From Achromobacter spanius (GTDB taxonomy: Bacteria; Pseudomonadota; Gammaproteobacteria; Burkholderiales; Burkholderiaceae_B), in NCBI RefSeq assembly GCF_029637605.1, contig NZ_CP121261.1:496001-560000 (forward strand): a stretch of 64,000 bases of DNA, in the 5' to 3' direction. The translations under genes and the position numbers were made by a program. The notes beneath the pieces are model-generated. The model made no database searches. It was not told the origin of the DNA and was given only the letters and a program-made list of their open reading frames with translations. Below, piece after piece: positions 1 through 7,551 of the stretch. How positions within the stretch are numbered: the first letter of the stretch is position 1; each line of letters opens with the position of its first letter.

Positions 1-2
1 AT

Positions 3-68
3 ACCTTGCCGATCACCGTCAACCGCTACACGCGTTGGCTGACCTTGATCGACGTACGTTCGGCCTGA
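3..68 (+). CDS. C-terminal end of a probable FecR-type anti-sigma/sensor protein (partial)
   Basis: The window opens inside a reading frame that stops at a TGA about 100 bases before the TonB-dependent receptor. Only 21 residues are visible, ending in RYTRWLTLIDVRSA. FecR proteins usually sit directly upstream of FecA-type receptors carrying an N-terminal signalling domain, as the next gene does, and that position is the main argument. FecR is an inner-membrane protein that relays receptor occupancy to an ECF sigma factor. The fragment is too short for domain recognition, so the assignment rests on context. Confidence 0.4.
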   Translation, partial: TLPITVNRYTRWLTLIDVRSA

Positions 69-164
69 CCGGCTTTTTCAACTTTTTTCGCATGGGGAGT
101 GTCACTTTTCCGATCTCGCGGCACATGTCTACATATCGCTGTGCGCAACGTATCGGAGATCTTC

Positions 165-2573
165 ATGCGCGTATTTCCTGTTCCCCATGTTCTATGCACC
201 GCCGTAGTCCTGGCGGCATCCAGCCTCACCCTGCCGGCTTATGCCCAGCCGCGGGCGTCCATTGCGTTCGATCTGCCGGCTGGCAGCCTGGATGCCACCC
301 TGACCGAGATCGCGCGGTTGAGCCGGACCGTGGTGTCCTACGACCCGCGGCTCGTGCGCGGCTTGAATGCCCCCGCCGTGCGGGGCGTCTACACCACGGA
401 CGCGGCGCTGCGTGCAGCCTTGGCGGGCAGCGGGCTCGAATCGACGCGGGCTGGGGATGGCACGTTGACCCTGCGGCGTGCGCCGGACGCCCAGACCACC
501 ACGCTCGCGCCGGTCACGGTGTCCGGCATGCTGCCGCCAGTGGACACCAGCGGCACGTACGTCGTGCAGGCGACGAACAGCGCCACGCGTCTGAACCTGT
601 CGCCGCGCGAAACGCCACAATCGGTGACGGTGGTGACGCGCCAGCGCATGGACGACCAGTCCATGCAGAACCTGGACGATGTGCTGCAGGCGACCACCGG
701 CATTTCGGTGGTGCAGAGCGGTTCCGAACGCTCGGTGTACCAGGCGCGTGGCCAGCAGATCGACAACCTGCAAATCGACGGCGTGCCGGTCAACATCACC
801 AACCCGTATTCGTTCGACGCCATCAATAAGCCCACCACCGAGATCTATGACCGGGTCGAGGTGGTGCGCGGCGCCACCGGCCTTTTGGAAGGGGCGGGCA
901 ATCCGGCAGCTTCCATCAACCTGGTGCGCAAGAGGCCTGGCTACGAGACGACGGGTGTCATGACGCTGTCGGCGGGTTCGTGGGACGACTACCGCACCAT
1001 GCTTGACGTGTCCTCGCCCCTGAACGACGCCAAGACGCTGCGCGGACGCGCCGTGATGGCCTACACCAACTCGGGCGACTTTCAGCAACACGCGGGCAAG
1101 GAGAACTCGCTTTTCTACGGCATCCTGGAGGCCGACATCACGCCCGCCACCACGGTAACGGCGGGCCTGACCTACCAGAAGGATCGCAACCAAGGCTACG
1201 ACTGGTCCGGGTTGCCGACGCAGGCCGACGGTTCGTTCTACCCGATGTCGCGCAAGACGGCGCTGGTTGGCGACTGGAACTACGTCAACAAGCGCTACAC
1301 AAACCTGTTCGCCGACATCAAGCACGAATTCGACAACGGCTGGAAGTTCACCCTGGCCGGGAACTGGCTGTCCGCCAAGTCGGATTTCCTGGGTAATTAC
1401 ACACAGCGCACCACCGGCGACCTCTTCACACTAAATCCGCGCCTCTTCCATTTCAACGATACGCAGTGGGGGGTGGACGCTTACGCGTCCGGTCCGTTCC
1501 AATTGCTGGGTCGTCAGCATGAGCTGGTGGTGGGCGCCTCCACGCGCAAGGACGATTTCGATTATCACGGCGGGCGCGACGCCAGCTATTCGTACCTGTT
1601 CGACATGAACGAGCTGGGCGCCTTCAATCCGCCCGAGCCGACCGGGCTGGACGTGGACATGTGGCAATACAACATCACGCAGAAGCAGCAGGGCATCTAC
1701 TCCGCCGGCCGCTTCAGCCTGACCGACAGCACGACCTTCCTCGTGGGCGCGCGCATGAGCTGGTTCGAATACGACAGCTTCGCGCAGACCACCGTGCGCA
1801 CGGGAAGCCGCTATGAGCAGCGCGGCAAGGTCACACCGTATGCCGGCGTGGTGCAGGACCTGAATGAAAACCTGTCGGCTTACGCCAGCTATACCGAAAT
1901 TTTCAAACCGCAGGCGAACATTGGCGTCGACGGCAGCGTGCTGCCGCCGATGACGGGGCAGAACTACGAGGTCGGCCTGAAGGGCGAATTCATGGACCGC
2001 CGGGTGAACGCCGCGCTGGCGTTGTTCCAGACGGACCAGAAGGGCCGGGCCGACCAGATCGACGACATCGACTTGTGCCCGCCGGGCGTCCTTTCCTGCT
2101 TCCGTGCTGCCGAGAAGGTGCGAAACCGCGGCGTCGACTTTGAGATCAACGGCGCCATCACGCCGGCGTGGAACGTCAGCCTGGGCTACACGTACACCCA
2201 ATCGAAGTACGCGCAGGGTCCGCAGGCCGGCCAGACGTTTGCGAGCACCTTTCCGCGCCACCTGCTGAAGGTGTCCACCGACTACCGCCTGCCGGACCAA
2301 TGGAACAAGCTGCGCGTGGGCGGCTCGGTCTATGCGCAGAGCGGCATTTTCAACGCCAGCGCGCCGGGTGAAAACGAGTACAGGATCTCGCAGGGCGCCT
2401 ACACGCTGGTCGGCCTGCACGCGGTCTACGACGTCAGCAAGAACCTGGCGGTGCAGTTCAATGTGGACAATCTCTTCGACCGGCGCTACTACCAGTCGGT
2501 GGGCAACACCAACTACTTCAATTACTTTGGCCAGCCGCGCACGTTCCAACTGGCGCTGCGCGCTACGTTCTAG
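165..2573 (+). CDS. FecA-type TonB-dependent siderophore receptor with N-terminal signalling domain
   Basis: An outer-membrane receptor of 802 residues that should import a ferric siderophore using TonB energy. I chose the ATG at 165 because GGAG lies six bases upstream and it gives a clean signal peptide ending AYAQ near residue 27. An ATG at 99 would put 22 polar residues in front. Residues about 33-105 form the secretin/TonB short N-terminal (STN) domain typical of receptors that signal to FecR. The plug follows from about residue 148 (RETPQSVTVV, then DVLQATTGISVV and the conserved IDGVPVN). The barrel ends in a terminal phenylalanine (RATF), as outer-membrane proteins do. The preceding FecR-like tail supports a FecIR-regulated iron system. 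The siderophore cannot be named from sequence. Confidence 0.93.
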   Translation: MRVFPVPHVLCTAVVLAASSLTLPAYAQPRASIAFDLPAGSLDATLTEIARLSRTVVSYDPRLVRGLNAPAVRGVYTTDAALRAALAGSGLESTRAGDGTLTLRRAPDAQTTTLAPVTVSGMLPPVDTSGTYVVQATNSATRLNLSPRETPQSVTVVTRQRMDDQSMQNLDDVLQATTGISVVQSGSERSVYQARGQQIDNLQIDGVPVNITNPYSFDAINKPTTEIYDRVEVVRGATGLLEGAGNPAASINLVRKRPGYETTGVMTLSAGSWDDYRTMLDVSSPLNDAKTLRGRAVMAYTNSGDFQQHAGKENSLFYGILEADITPATTVTAGLTYQKDRNQGYDWSGLPTQADGSFYPMSRKTALVGDWNYVNKRYTNLFADIKHEFDNGWKFTLAGNWLSAKSDFLGNYTQRTTGDLFTLNPRLFHFNDTQWGVDAYASGPFQLLGRQHELVVGASTRKDDFDYHGGRDASYSYLFDMNELGAFNPPEPTGLDVDMWQYNITQKQQGIYSAGRFSLTDSTTFLVGARMSWFEYDSFAQTTVRTGSRYEQRGKVTPYAGVVQDLNENLSAYASYTEIFKPQANIGVDGSVLPPMTGQNYEVGLKGEFMDRRVNAALALFQTDQKGRADQIDDIDLCPPGVLSCFRAAEKVRNRGVDFEINGAITPAWNVSLGYTYTQSKYAQGPQAGQTFASTFPRHLLKVSTDYRLPDQWNKLRVGGSVYAQSGIFNASAPGENEYRISQGAYTLVGLHAVYDVSKNLAVQFNVDNLFDRRYYQSVGNTNYFNYFGQPRTFQLALRATF

Positions 2574-2604
2574 CGGTCTCGGGCCGGGGCTGTGGGTCCA
2601 CTGC

Positions 2605-3435
2605 GATTCGTCATTCATGCGCGACAGCAAGGAACGTGGCGATGCAATTTTGGTATGAAACGTGACAAAATGTGAGGAACGCGCCACCCGGCTGTACCGG
2701 TGACTCCCGCATTGATCAGGTCCTGAAATGTCCGTAATCGGCGATCCGAACCCAAACCGCTCCCCTGGTGATGCCGCGGGCGGCGCGCATTGCGAACTCG
2801 ACGGCACCCTGGACCGGCTGGCGCGCCTGACCCGACGCTTGTTCAGCGTGGACATGGCACTGCTGGCGTACACCGACGCCGATGGCGCATGGCGGGCGGT
2901 GGACGGCACGCCGCCGCCCGCGGATTCCCCGCCTTGGTCCATCGAATGCCCCGTGCGCGCCGCCGATGGGCGTCTGTTGGGCGGCTTGCGGCTGCTGCAC
3001 GGGCAGGCGCGCGACTTCAGCGACGAAGACCGCCAGGCCTTGCAGGAGATGGCTGGCCTGGCGGCCGCGGCCATCGAACAGCGCCAGGCGCTGATGCGCG
3101 AACGCGCCGATGAAGACAACTGGCGTGAAGAAGCCCGCAAGCTGTCGCTGGCCATCGCGGGTAGCGGCACGGGGGTCTGGGACCGCAACGTGGTGACGGG
3201 CGAGATTACCTATTCGCCGGGCTGGAAGGCCTTGCTTGGCTATGGTGAATCGGAACTCTCGACGCGCATCGAGGACGCCTATACCCGCCTGCATCCGGAC
3301 GACCTGGGCTATGTGCGCGCCGCCATGCAAGACCATTTCGATGGCAAGACCGATAGCTACGAAGTCGAGCACCGCATCCGTTGCAAGGACGGCAGCTACA
3401 AATGGATCTGCAGCCGCGGCAAAGTGATCAGCCGG
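2605..3435 (+). repeat. 831-bp direct repeat, copy 1 (5' part of a GGDEF gene)
   Basis: This stretch aligns without gaps to 14240-15070 at a constant offset of 11635 bases. It covers about 120 bases of upstream region and the first 236 codons of the diguanylate cyclase gene. Substitutions are scattered in the first half. Roughly the last 400 bases are nearly identical. The match ends abruptly at 3435, where the palindromic element begins. Confidence 0.95.
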
Positions 3436-3519
3436 CATCTATGGTGTCAGACTGCAATTTCGGCGCGAAATGGCATCTATGGTGTCAGACTGCAATTTCG
3501 GCGCGAAATCGCAGTCTGA
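2728..3519 (+). pseudogene. Truncated GAF/PAS/GGDEF protein, catalytic domain missing
   Basis: The first 236 residues match the intact protein starting at 14363: an N-terminal GAF-like region (about 1-120) and the first PAS domain (about 139 onward, including WDRNVVTGEITYSPGWKALL). The frame then runs into the palindromic repeat, adds some 27 unrelated residues and stops at 3519. The second PAS and the GGDEF domain are absent, so it cannot make cyclic di-GMP. Upstream sequence is retained, so a truncated sensor-only product could still be made, but a relic is more likely. Substitutions relative to the intact copy (for example Y48 versus C48, S67 versus P67) are concentrated before residue 110. 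Confidence 0.88.
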
Positions 3520-3523
3520 CACC
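3434..3523 (+). repeat. Palindromic dispersed element with tandem left arm
   Basis: A 38-base unit (GGCATCTATGGTGTCAGACT followed by GCAATTTCGGCGCGAAAT) occurs twice in tandem at 3434-3471 and 3472-3509. The second copy is completed by a right arm. The arms 3481-3500 and 3504-3523 are inverted complements with one mismatch around a GCG loop, so a 20-bp hairpin can form. The same core returns at 47691-47752 and, as a one-mismatch half, at 26661. It resembles REP-type palindromes mobilised in trans by RAYT transposases, but no such gene is in the window. Confidence 0.85.
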
Positions 3524-3676
3524 ATTGTTCAACGAATTCCGGTTGCGTCGTCAGGCGCGCAGCATTTGGATATCATGGCCAGGCTATTTTTCCTGCGCGA
3601 GCCTGTCGCCGAGGGCTTTGCGCGTGCCGCACGCGCCGCAGGGCAATCCCCCGACCCAACATAGGAACGAAAAACG

Positions 3677-4750
3677 ATGTCGCCTTTGCCGGTTCTCGCC
3701 CGTCTTTGTCTTGTTGGATTGCTGGCACCCAGTCTTGCGTTTGCGCTACCGCCTCCCGACCCAGAGCTGATCGCCAAATCCAAGGCCGCGGCCGAGCGGA
3801 CGCGCGAGAACCGTGACAGCGGCTTGGCCGAATTTGTGCAGGAAGGCATGGCCTTGCTGGTGATTCCGACCCTGAACCTGGATGACGGCCCCAAGCGAGA
3901 CTTCGACGATCGGGCAACGCGCGAGAAATTCCTGCGTCAGCAAAGCATGTTGACGCGTTGGAATCACAAGACTGATCACGGCTTGGCGATCACCGTCGGC
4001 CATGGCGCGCACAAGCTAGATATCCTGGATACGGGACCCTTGTTCCAGACCGCGCACGGCAGGATGACCTATCAGGTCATTCCCGTCTGGCCAGGCGAAT
4101 ACCAGCTAGACCGGATCACTTACCACGTGCCCAACACGACGATTCCGCGTATGACATGGCATCCGGACACCACGGCGTTGCTGCAGAAGATCGGCATGTC
4201 GACGATGCGGTACCGCGATGATGACGTCTTCAAGAAGACGGGCCCGTGGCCTCAGCCCAAGAACCCAACCGACGACGGCCTGGGCGAGGGCTGCCAGGTG
4301 GTGTTGCGGCTGGGCGGAGGCTGCGATGAAGCCGCCCGCGAATTCCGCTGGCAGCGCAGTGCGGAACTCGCTGTCACCGAGGGTACGGCCGAGCTGGACT
4401 CGGCGGCGGGCTTGGATGTGGATCTGACGTTTGAGCCGATCGCCTCGATCAAGTTGGAAGCGGGCGAGGTGGTGCTGACTGATGGCTTCGTCCCGATGGA
4501 AGGTCAACCGGTGCTGATCAAGCAGATGTGCGAGCCGGGAGGCGATCAGGTCAGATGCGCCATGCAATCGATCACGGTCGAGCGACTGAGCACCAGTGTG
4601 CAGGATTTCCGCCAGGCACCAAGCGCCGCGAGCTTCAACATGCCCAAGCTGAACGGTGTGCTGGACAAGCTGGTTTACCGGGCGCCGACACTGCATATGA
4701 AACCGGTGGACAAGGCATCGCCGAATGTGATGCGGGCGGAACCGAAGTAG
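3677..4750 (+). CDS. Exported protein of unknown function
   Basis: 357 residues, start ATG preceded by AGGAA at good spacing. The N-terminus is a Sec signal peptide (hydrophobic LARLCLVGLLAPSLAFA, cleavage near residue 23), so the product is periplasmic or exported. The mature part starts with a charged helix-like stretch and continues as a mixed, probably beta-rich domain. A cysteine-containing region GEGCQVVLRLGGGCDE lies near residue 210, and two further cysteines (MCEPGGDQVRCAM) lie near 290, which could form disulphides. There are no membrane segments after the signal. I do not recognise the family. It stands alone between the truncated GGDEF copy and a convergent oxidoreductase operon. 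Confidence 0.75.
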   Translation: MSPLPVLARLCLVGLLAPSLAFALPPPDPELIAKSKAAAERTRENRDSGLAEFVQEGMALLVIPTLNLDDGPKRDFDDRATREKFLRQQSMLTRWNHKTDHGLAITVGHGAHKLDILDTGPLFQTAHGRMTYQVIPVWPGEYQLDRITYHVPNTTIPRMTWHPDTTALLQKIGMSTMRYRDDDVFKKTGPWPQPKNPTDDGLGEGCQVVLRLGGGCDEAAREFRWQRSAELAVTEGTAELDSAAGLDVDLTFEPIASIKLEAGEVVLTDGFVPMEGQPVLIKQMCEPGGDQVRCAMQSITVERLSTSVQDFRQAPSAASFNMPKLNGVLDKLVYRAPTLHMKPVDKASPNVMRAEPK

Positions 4751-4816
4751 CTATTGGCAGCGGTGTCGAATTTCATCCCACTTGAGCTTTGGTTTACTGA
4801 ATTTGGCCCGTAAAAA

Positions 4817-4850
4817 ACGGACGTGTCAGCCTGACCGATTGCACGTCCGT
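4817..4850 (-). terminator. Rho-independent terminator of the minus-strand GMC operon
   Basis: ACGGACGTG at 4817-4825 and CACGTCCGT at 4842-4850 form a perfect 9-bp stem. Read on the minus strand, the stem is followed at once by six T residues. It lies just past the stop of the GMC oxidoreductase gene. The 16-base loop can itself pair through TCA/TGA. Confidence 0.8.
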
Positions 4851-4856
4851 GTCTGT

Positions 4857-6452
4857 CTACGACCGCGCATCCTCAAGTATCAGGTCGGATGCCCTTTCCG
4901 CGACCATCATGACCGCAGCCTGAATGTTGCCCGATATCATGGCAGGCATGACGGAAGCGTCCACCACGCGCAAGTTCTGAAGTCCCTGCACGCGCAGGCG
5001 AGGGTCCACGACGGCTCGACTATCGTTGCCCATCCGGCATGTACCGATGGGATGATAGATGGATTGACCATTCTGCTGGGCGAAATCCAGCCATGCCTCA
5101 TCGCTCAAGGTGTTCAGCCCCGGGCTCAATTCATGGTCGATGTAATGCTGCATGGCAGATTTTCCAACGATTTCGCGGGCTAGGCGCATGCCGCGCACCA
5201 GACACTCCTGATCGCTTACGGCAGACAAAAAGTTCGGACGGATGGATGGCTGGCAGTCCGGCTCGGTTGATTTGATATGGATGGATCCCGTCGATTCCGG
5301 GCGTAGTTGGGATACCCCGATCGTCATGCCGGGTTTGCGGTCCAGAATGCGCTCTGCCGCGTTGGCATAGCTGGCGTGGACAAAGAAGTACTGGCAGTCT
5401 GCTTCGGAAAGCTGTGGCTCGGTTTTTACGAAAGCGTTAACCAGACCGGTGCCAAGCGTCAGTATTCCCTTACGGGTCGCGCCGTACTGTAGAACCGCTC
5501 TTGCCAAGCGCCAGCCACGTGCCATCTCGTTGAGGGTGACGGTGTTCTTGACCCGCCAGTTCATTCGCGTTGCGTAGTGGTCTATGTAGTTCTCACCCAC
5601 GCCGGGCAGGGCATGGCGCACGGGAATCCCTATCGATGCCAGCAAGTCAGGTTGCCCGATGCCCGAGAGCTCAAGCACCTGCGGAGATTGCACGGCGCCA
5701 GCGGACAGGATGACTTCTGCCTTTGCGCTTGCGCATACCTGCTGTCTACCGATCCGATAAGTCACGCCAACACATCGTTTGCCGTCCAGGTTCAGCCGGA
5801 GTACCTGAGCGTTTGTGACCACGGTTAGATTCGGGCGCGCAAGCGCCGGGCGGAGGTAGGCATCATAGGCGCTCCATCTGCGGCCCTTATGCTGCGTAAC
5901 TTGATAGAAGCCCACGCCAAATTGTTGAGCGCCGTTGTAGTCTTCGTTGTAGGGAAGCCCTGCCTGCTTTGCTGCGTCGATGAACGCGCTGGCAATTGGA
6001 AACCGCTCGCGCACGCGTTCCACGTGCACAGGCCCTTCGCGTCCTCGCTGCAAACTGGATTCCGCGTAGTGTTCGACTCTGTGGAAGTAGGGGGCCACCG
6101 TGTGATAGTCCCAACCCTGCGCACCCAGCCTATGCCAAGCGTCGTAGTCACAGGGACGGCCTCGCACGTAAATCATGCCATTGATCAACGTCGACCCGCC
6201 CAGGCCCTTGCCCCGTGGAATCGCGATGATGCGTTGCTTGGTGCCGGCCTCTGCCTCGGTGCTAAAGCGCCAGTTGTAGTTCCGGTTCACCAGCAGCTTG
6301 CTGAAGCCGGCGGGAATGTTGATCCAAGGGTTGCGGGGCTTGCCGCCGGCTTCCAAGAGCAAGACGCGGAATCGGCCCGTCGCGGACAGCCGGTTTGCCA
6401 GAATGCAACCGGCCGTGCCGCCGCCAACAATGATGTAGTCGAATTGATTCAT
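4857..6452 (-). CDS. GMC-family FAD-dependent alcohol oxidoreductase (choline-dehydrogenase-like)
   Basis: 531 residues, normal length for the glucose-methanol-choline family, which oxidises alcohols to aldehydes with FAD. The FAD-binding glycine motif IIVGGGTAGC is at residues 7-16. GMC signature 1 (GKGLGGSTLINGMIYVRG) lies near residue 80-97, and signature 2 (GAVQSPQVLELSGIG) near 250. The catalytic histidine is in HPIGTCRMG near 465, and the C-terminal NIQAAVMMVAERASDLI is typical. There is no signal peptide, so it is cytoplasmic. It is the last gene of a minus-strand unit after arylsulfatase and Bug, with a strong terminator behind it. A plausible role is oxidation of an alcohol released by the sulfatase. 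The substrate is unknown. Confidence 0.92.
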   Translation of the reverse strand: MNQFDYIIVGGGTAGCILANRLSATGRFRVLLLEAGGKPRNPWINIPAGFSKLLVNRNYNWRFSTEAEAGTKQRIIAIPRGKGLGGSTLINGMIYVRGRPCDYDAWHRLGAQGWDYHTVAPYFHRVEHYAESSLQRGREGPVHVERVRERFPIASAFIDAAKQAGLPYNEDYNGAQQFGVGFYQVTQHKGRRWSAYDAYLRPALARPNLTVVTNAQVLRLNLDGKRCVGVTYRIGRQQVCASAKAEVILSAGAVQSPQVLELSGIGQPDLLASIGIPVRHALPGVGENYIDHYATRMNWRVKNTVTLNEMARGWRLARAVLQYGATRKGILTLGTGLVNAFVKTEPQLSEADCQYFFVHASYANAAERILDRKPGMTIGVSQLRPESTGSIHIKSTEPDCQPSIRPNFLSAVSDQECLVRGMRLAREIVGKSAMQHYIDHELSPGLNTLSDEAWLDFAQQNGQSIYHPIGTCRMGNDSRAVVDPRLRVQGLQNLRVVDASVMPAMISGNIQAAVMMVAERASDLILEDARS

Positions 6453-6512
6453 GAATCGACGCGCTCAGGCGAAAAGTTATGCGTGTGGCAAACAGGCCGC
6501 TTGGGCGCCAGA

Positions 6513-7493
6513 TTATTTGGCGAGCTGCACATTAGCGTCTTGCAGAAGCTTGGGCCAGCGCTCGCGCTCCTTCTCGATCAGCTCATGCAATGCCTTTCCA
6601 TCGCTAAGCTGAGGTTCGGCGCCCATGAATGCAAGCGCATCCAGAAAATCTTTATTCGTTTTGAGCGCGGCGATTGCTTGCTCTAGCTTTGCCACGACTG
6701 CCGGGTTCATTTTTGCGGGGCCGAAAAGCGCAAACCATGCCGTGACATCAAAGTCGCTCATGCCCTGCTCTTGAACAGTCGGAATCTGGGGCAGGGACGG
6801 GGACCGGCTCACGCTGGTCACGGCCAGCGCCGTCAGTTTTCCTGACTGGATGAATGGCAGGGATGAGGTCAAATTGTCGAAGCCAAAATCCACTTCCCCA
6901 CTGAGCAGGGCGGTGATTTCAGGCGCCGCGCCTTGATACGGAACGTGTGTTGAATCCGCCCCAACCCTTGCTTTGAACAACTCGCCAGTCAGGTGAGGGC
7001 CATTGCCTACCCCGGTCGAACCAAAAAAGGTGCCCTTGGTGGTTTTCAGATGGGATATCAAGTCTTGCAGTGATTTGATGGGCGATTTTCCGGCGACGAA
7101 AATCACATTTGGAACATCGGCGAGTACGCTTATCGGGGTGATGTCCTTACGCGAATCGTAGGGAATATTCTTGTAGGAAACATAGTTCAGAGCCAGGTTC
7201 CCCGCGGTGCCGACGCCAAGCGTGTAACCATCGGGATCAGCCTTCGCGACGATGGCTGCCCCCACATTACCCCCGGCGCCCGGCTTGTTTTCTACGACGA
7301 TGGACTGGCCCAAACTGGCACCGAGTTCCTTTGCCAGCCTTCTGGCAAGCAAGTCGGTCGTGCCTCCAGGCGGATACGCAACAATCAATCGAATAGGCCG
7401 TTCCGGGTATGCGGCCGCCGCGGTTGGCGGAGCCGCGGTGGCGGCCGTCAGAAGCAGCGCACACAGTCCGCGCACTAATGCTGTTGTAAACAT
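6513..7493 (-). CDS. Bug/TctC-family periplasmic substrate-binding protein
   Basis: 326 residues with a signal peptide ending PPTAAAAYPERPI. The mature protein shows the family hallmarks in order: RPIRLIVAYPPGGTTDLLAR, VENKPGAGGNVG, DGYTLGVG and a C-terminal WPKLLQDANVQL. Bug proteins bind carboxylates or related small molecules in the periplasm, either for tripartite tricarboxylate transport or as sensors. No TctA/TctB membrane genes are nearby, so this is an orphan receptor, common in Bordetella and Achromobacter. It lies 58 bases after the arylsulfatase gene and 60 before the GMC gene on the same strand, so the three are probably co-transcribed. Confidence 0.93.
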   Translation of the reverse strand: MFTTALVRGLCALLLTAATAAPPTAAAAYPERPIRLIVAYPPGGTTDLLARRLAKELGASLGQSIVVENKPGAGGNVGAAIVAKADPDGYTLGVGTAGNLALNYVSYKNIPYDSRKDITPISVLADVPNVIFVAGKSPIKSLQDLISHLKTTKGTFFGSTGVGNGPHLTGELFKARVGADSTHVPYQGAAPEITALLSGEVDFGFDNLTSSLPFIQSGKLTALAVTSVSRSPSLPQIPTVQEQGMSDFDVTAWFALFGPAKMNPAVVAKLEQAIAALKTNKDFLDALAFMGAEPQLSDGKALHELIEKERERWPKLLQDANVQLAK

Positions 7494-7551
7494 TGTCTCT
7501 CTCCACGGAATAATTATGGTTTTGCCGGGGATTTTTTCTCCCCGGAGATCA

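Noticed and set aside
1431..3188. A 585-residue minus-strand frame opposite the TonB receptor and truncated GGDEF gene
   Set aside because: It crosses two unrelated plus-strand genes and has no recognisable domain; a codon-bias shadow.
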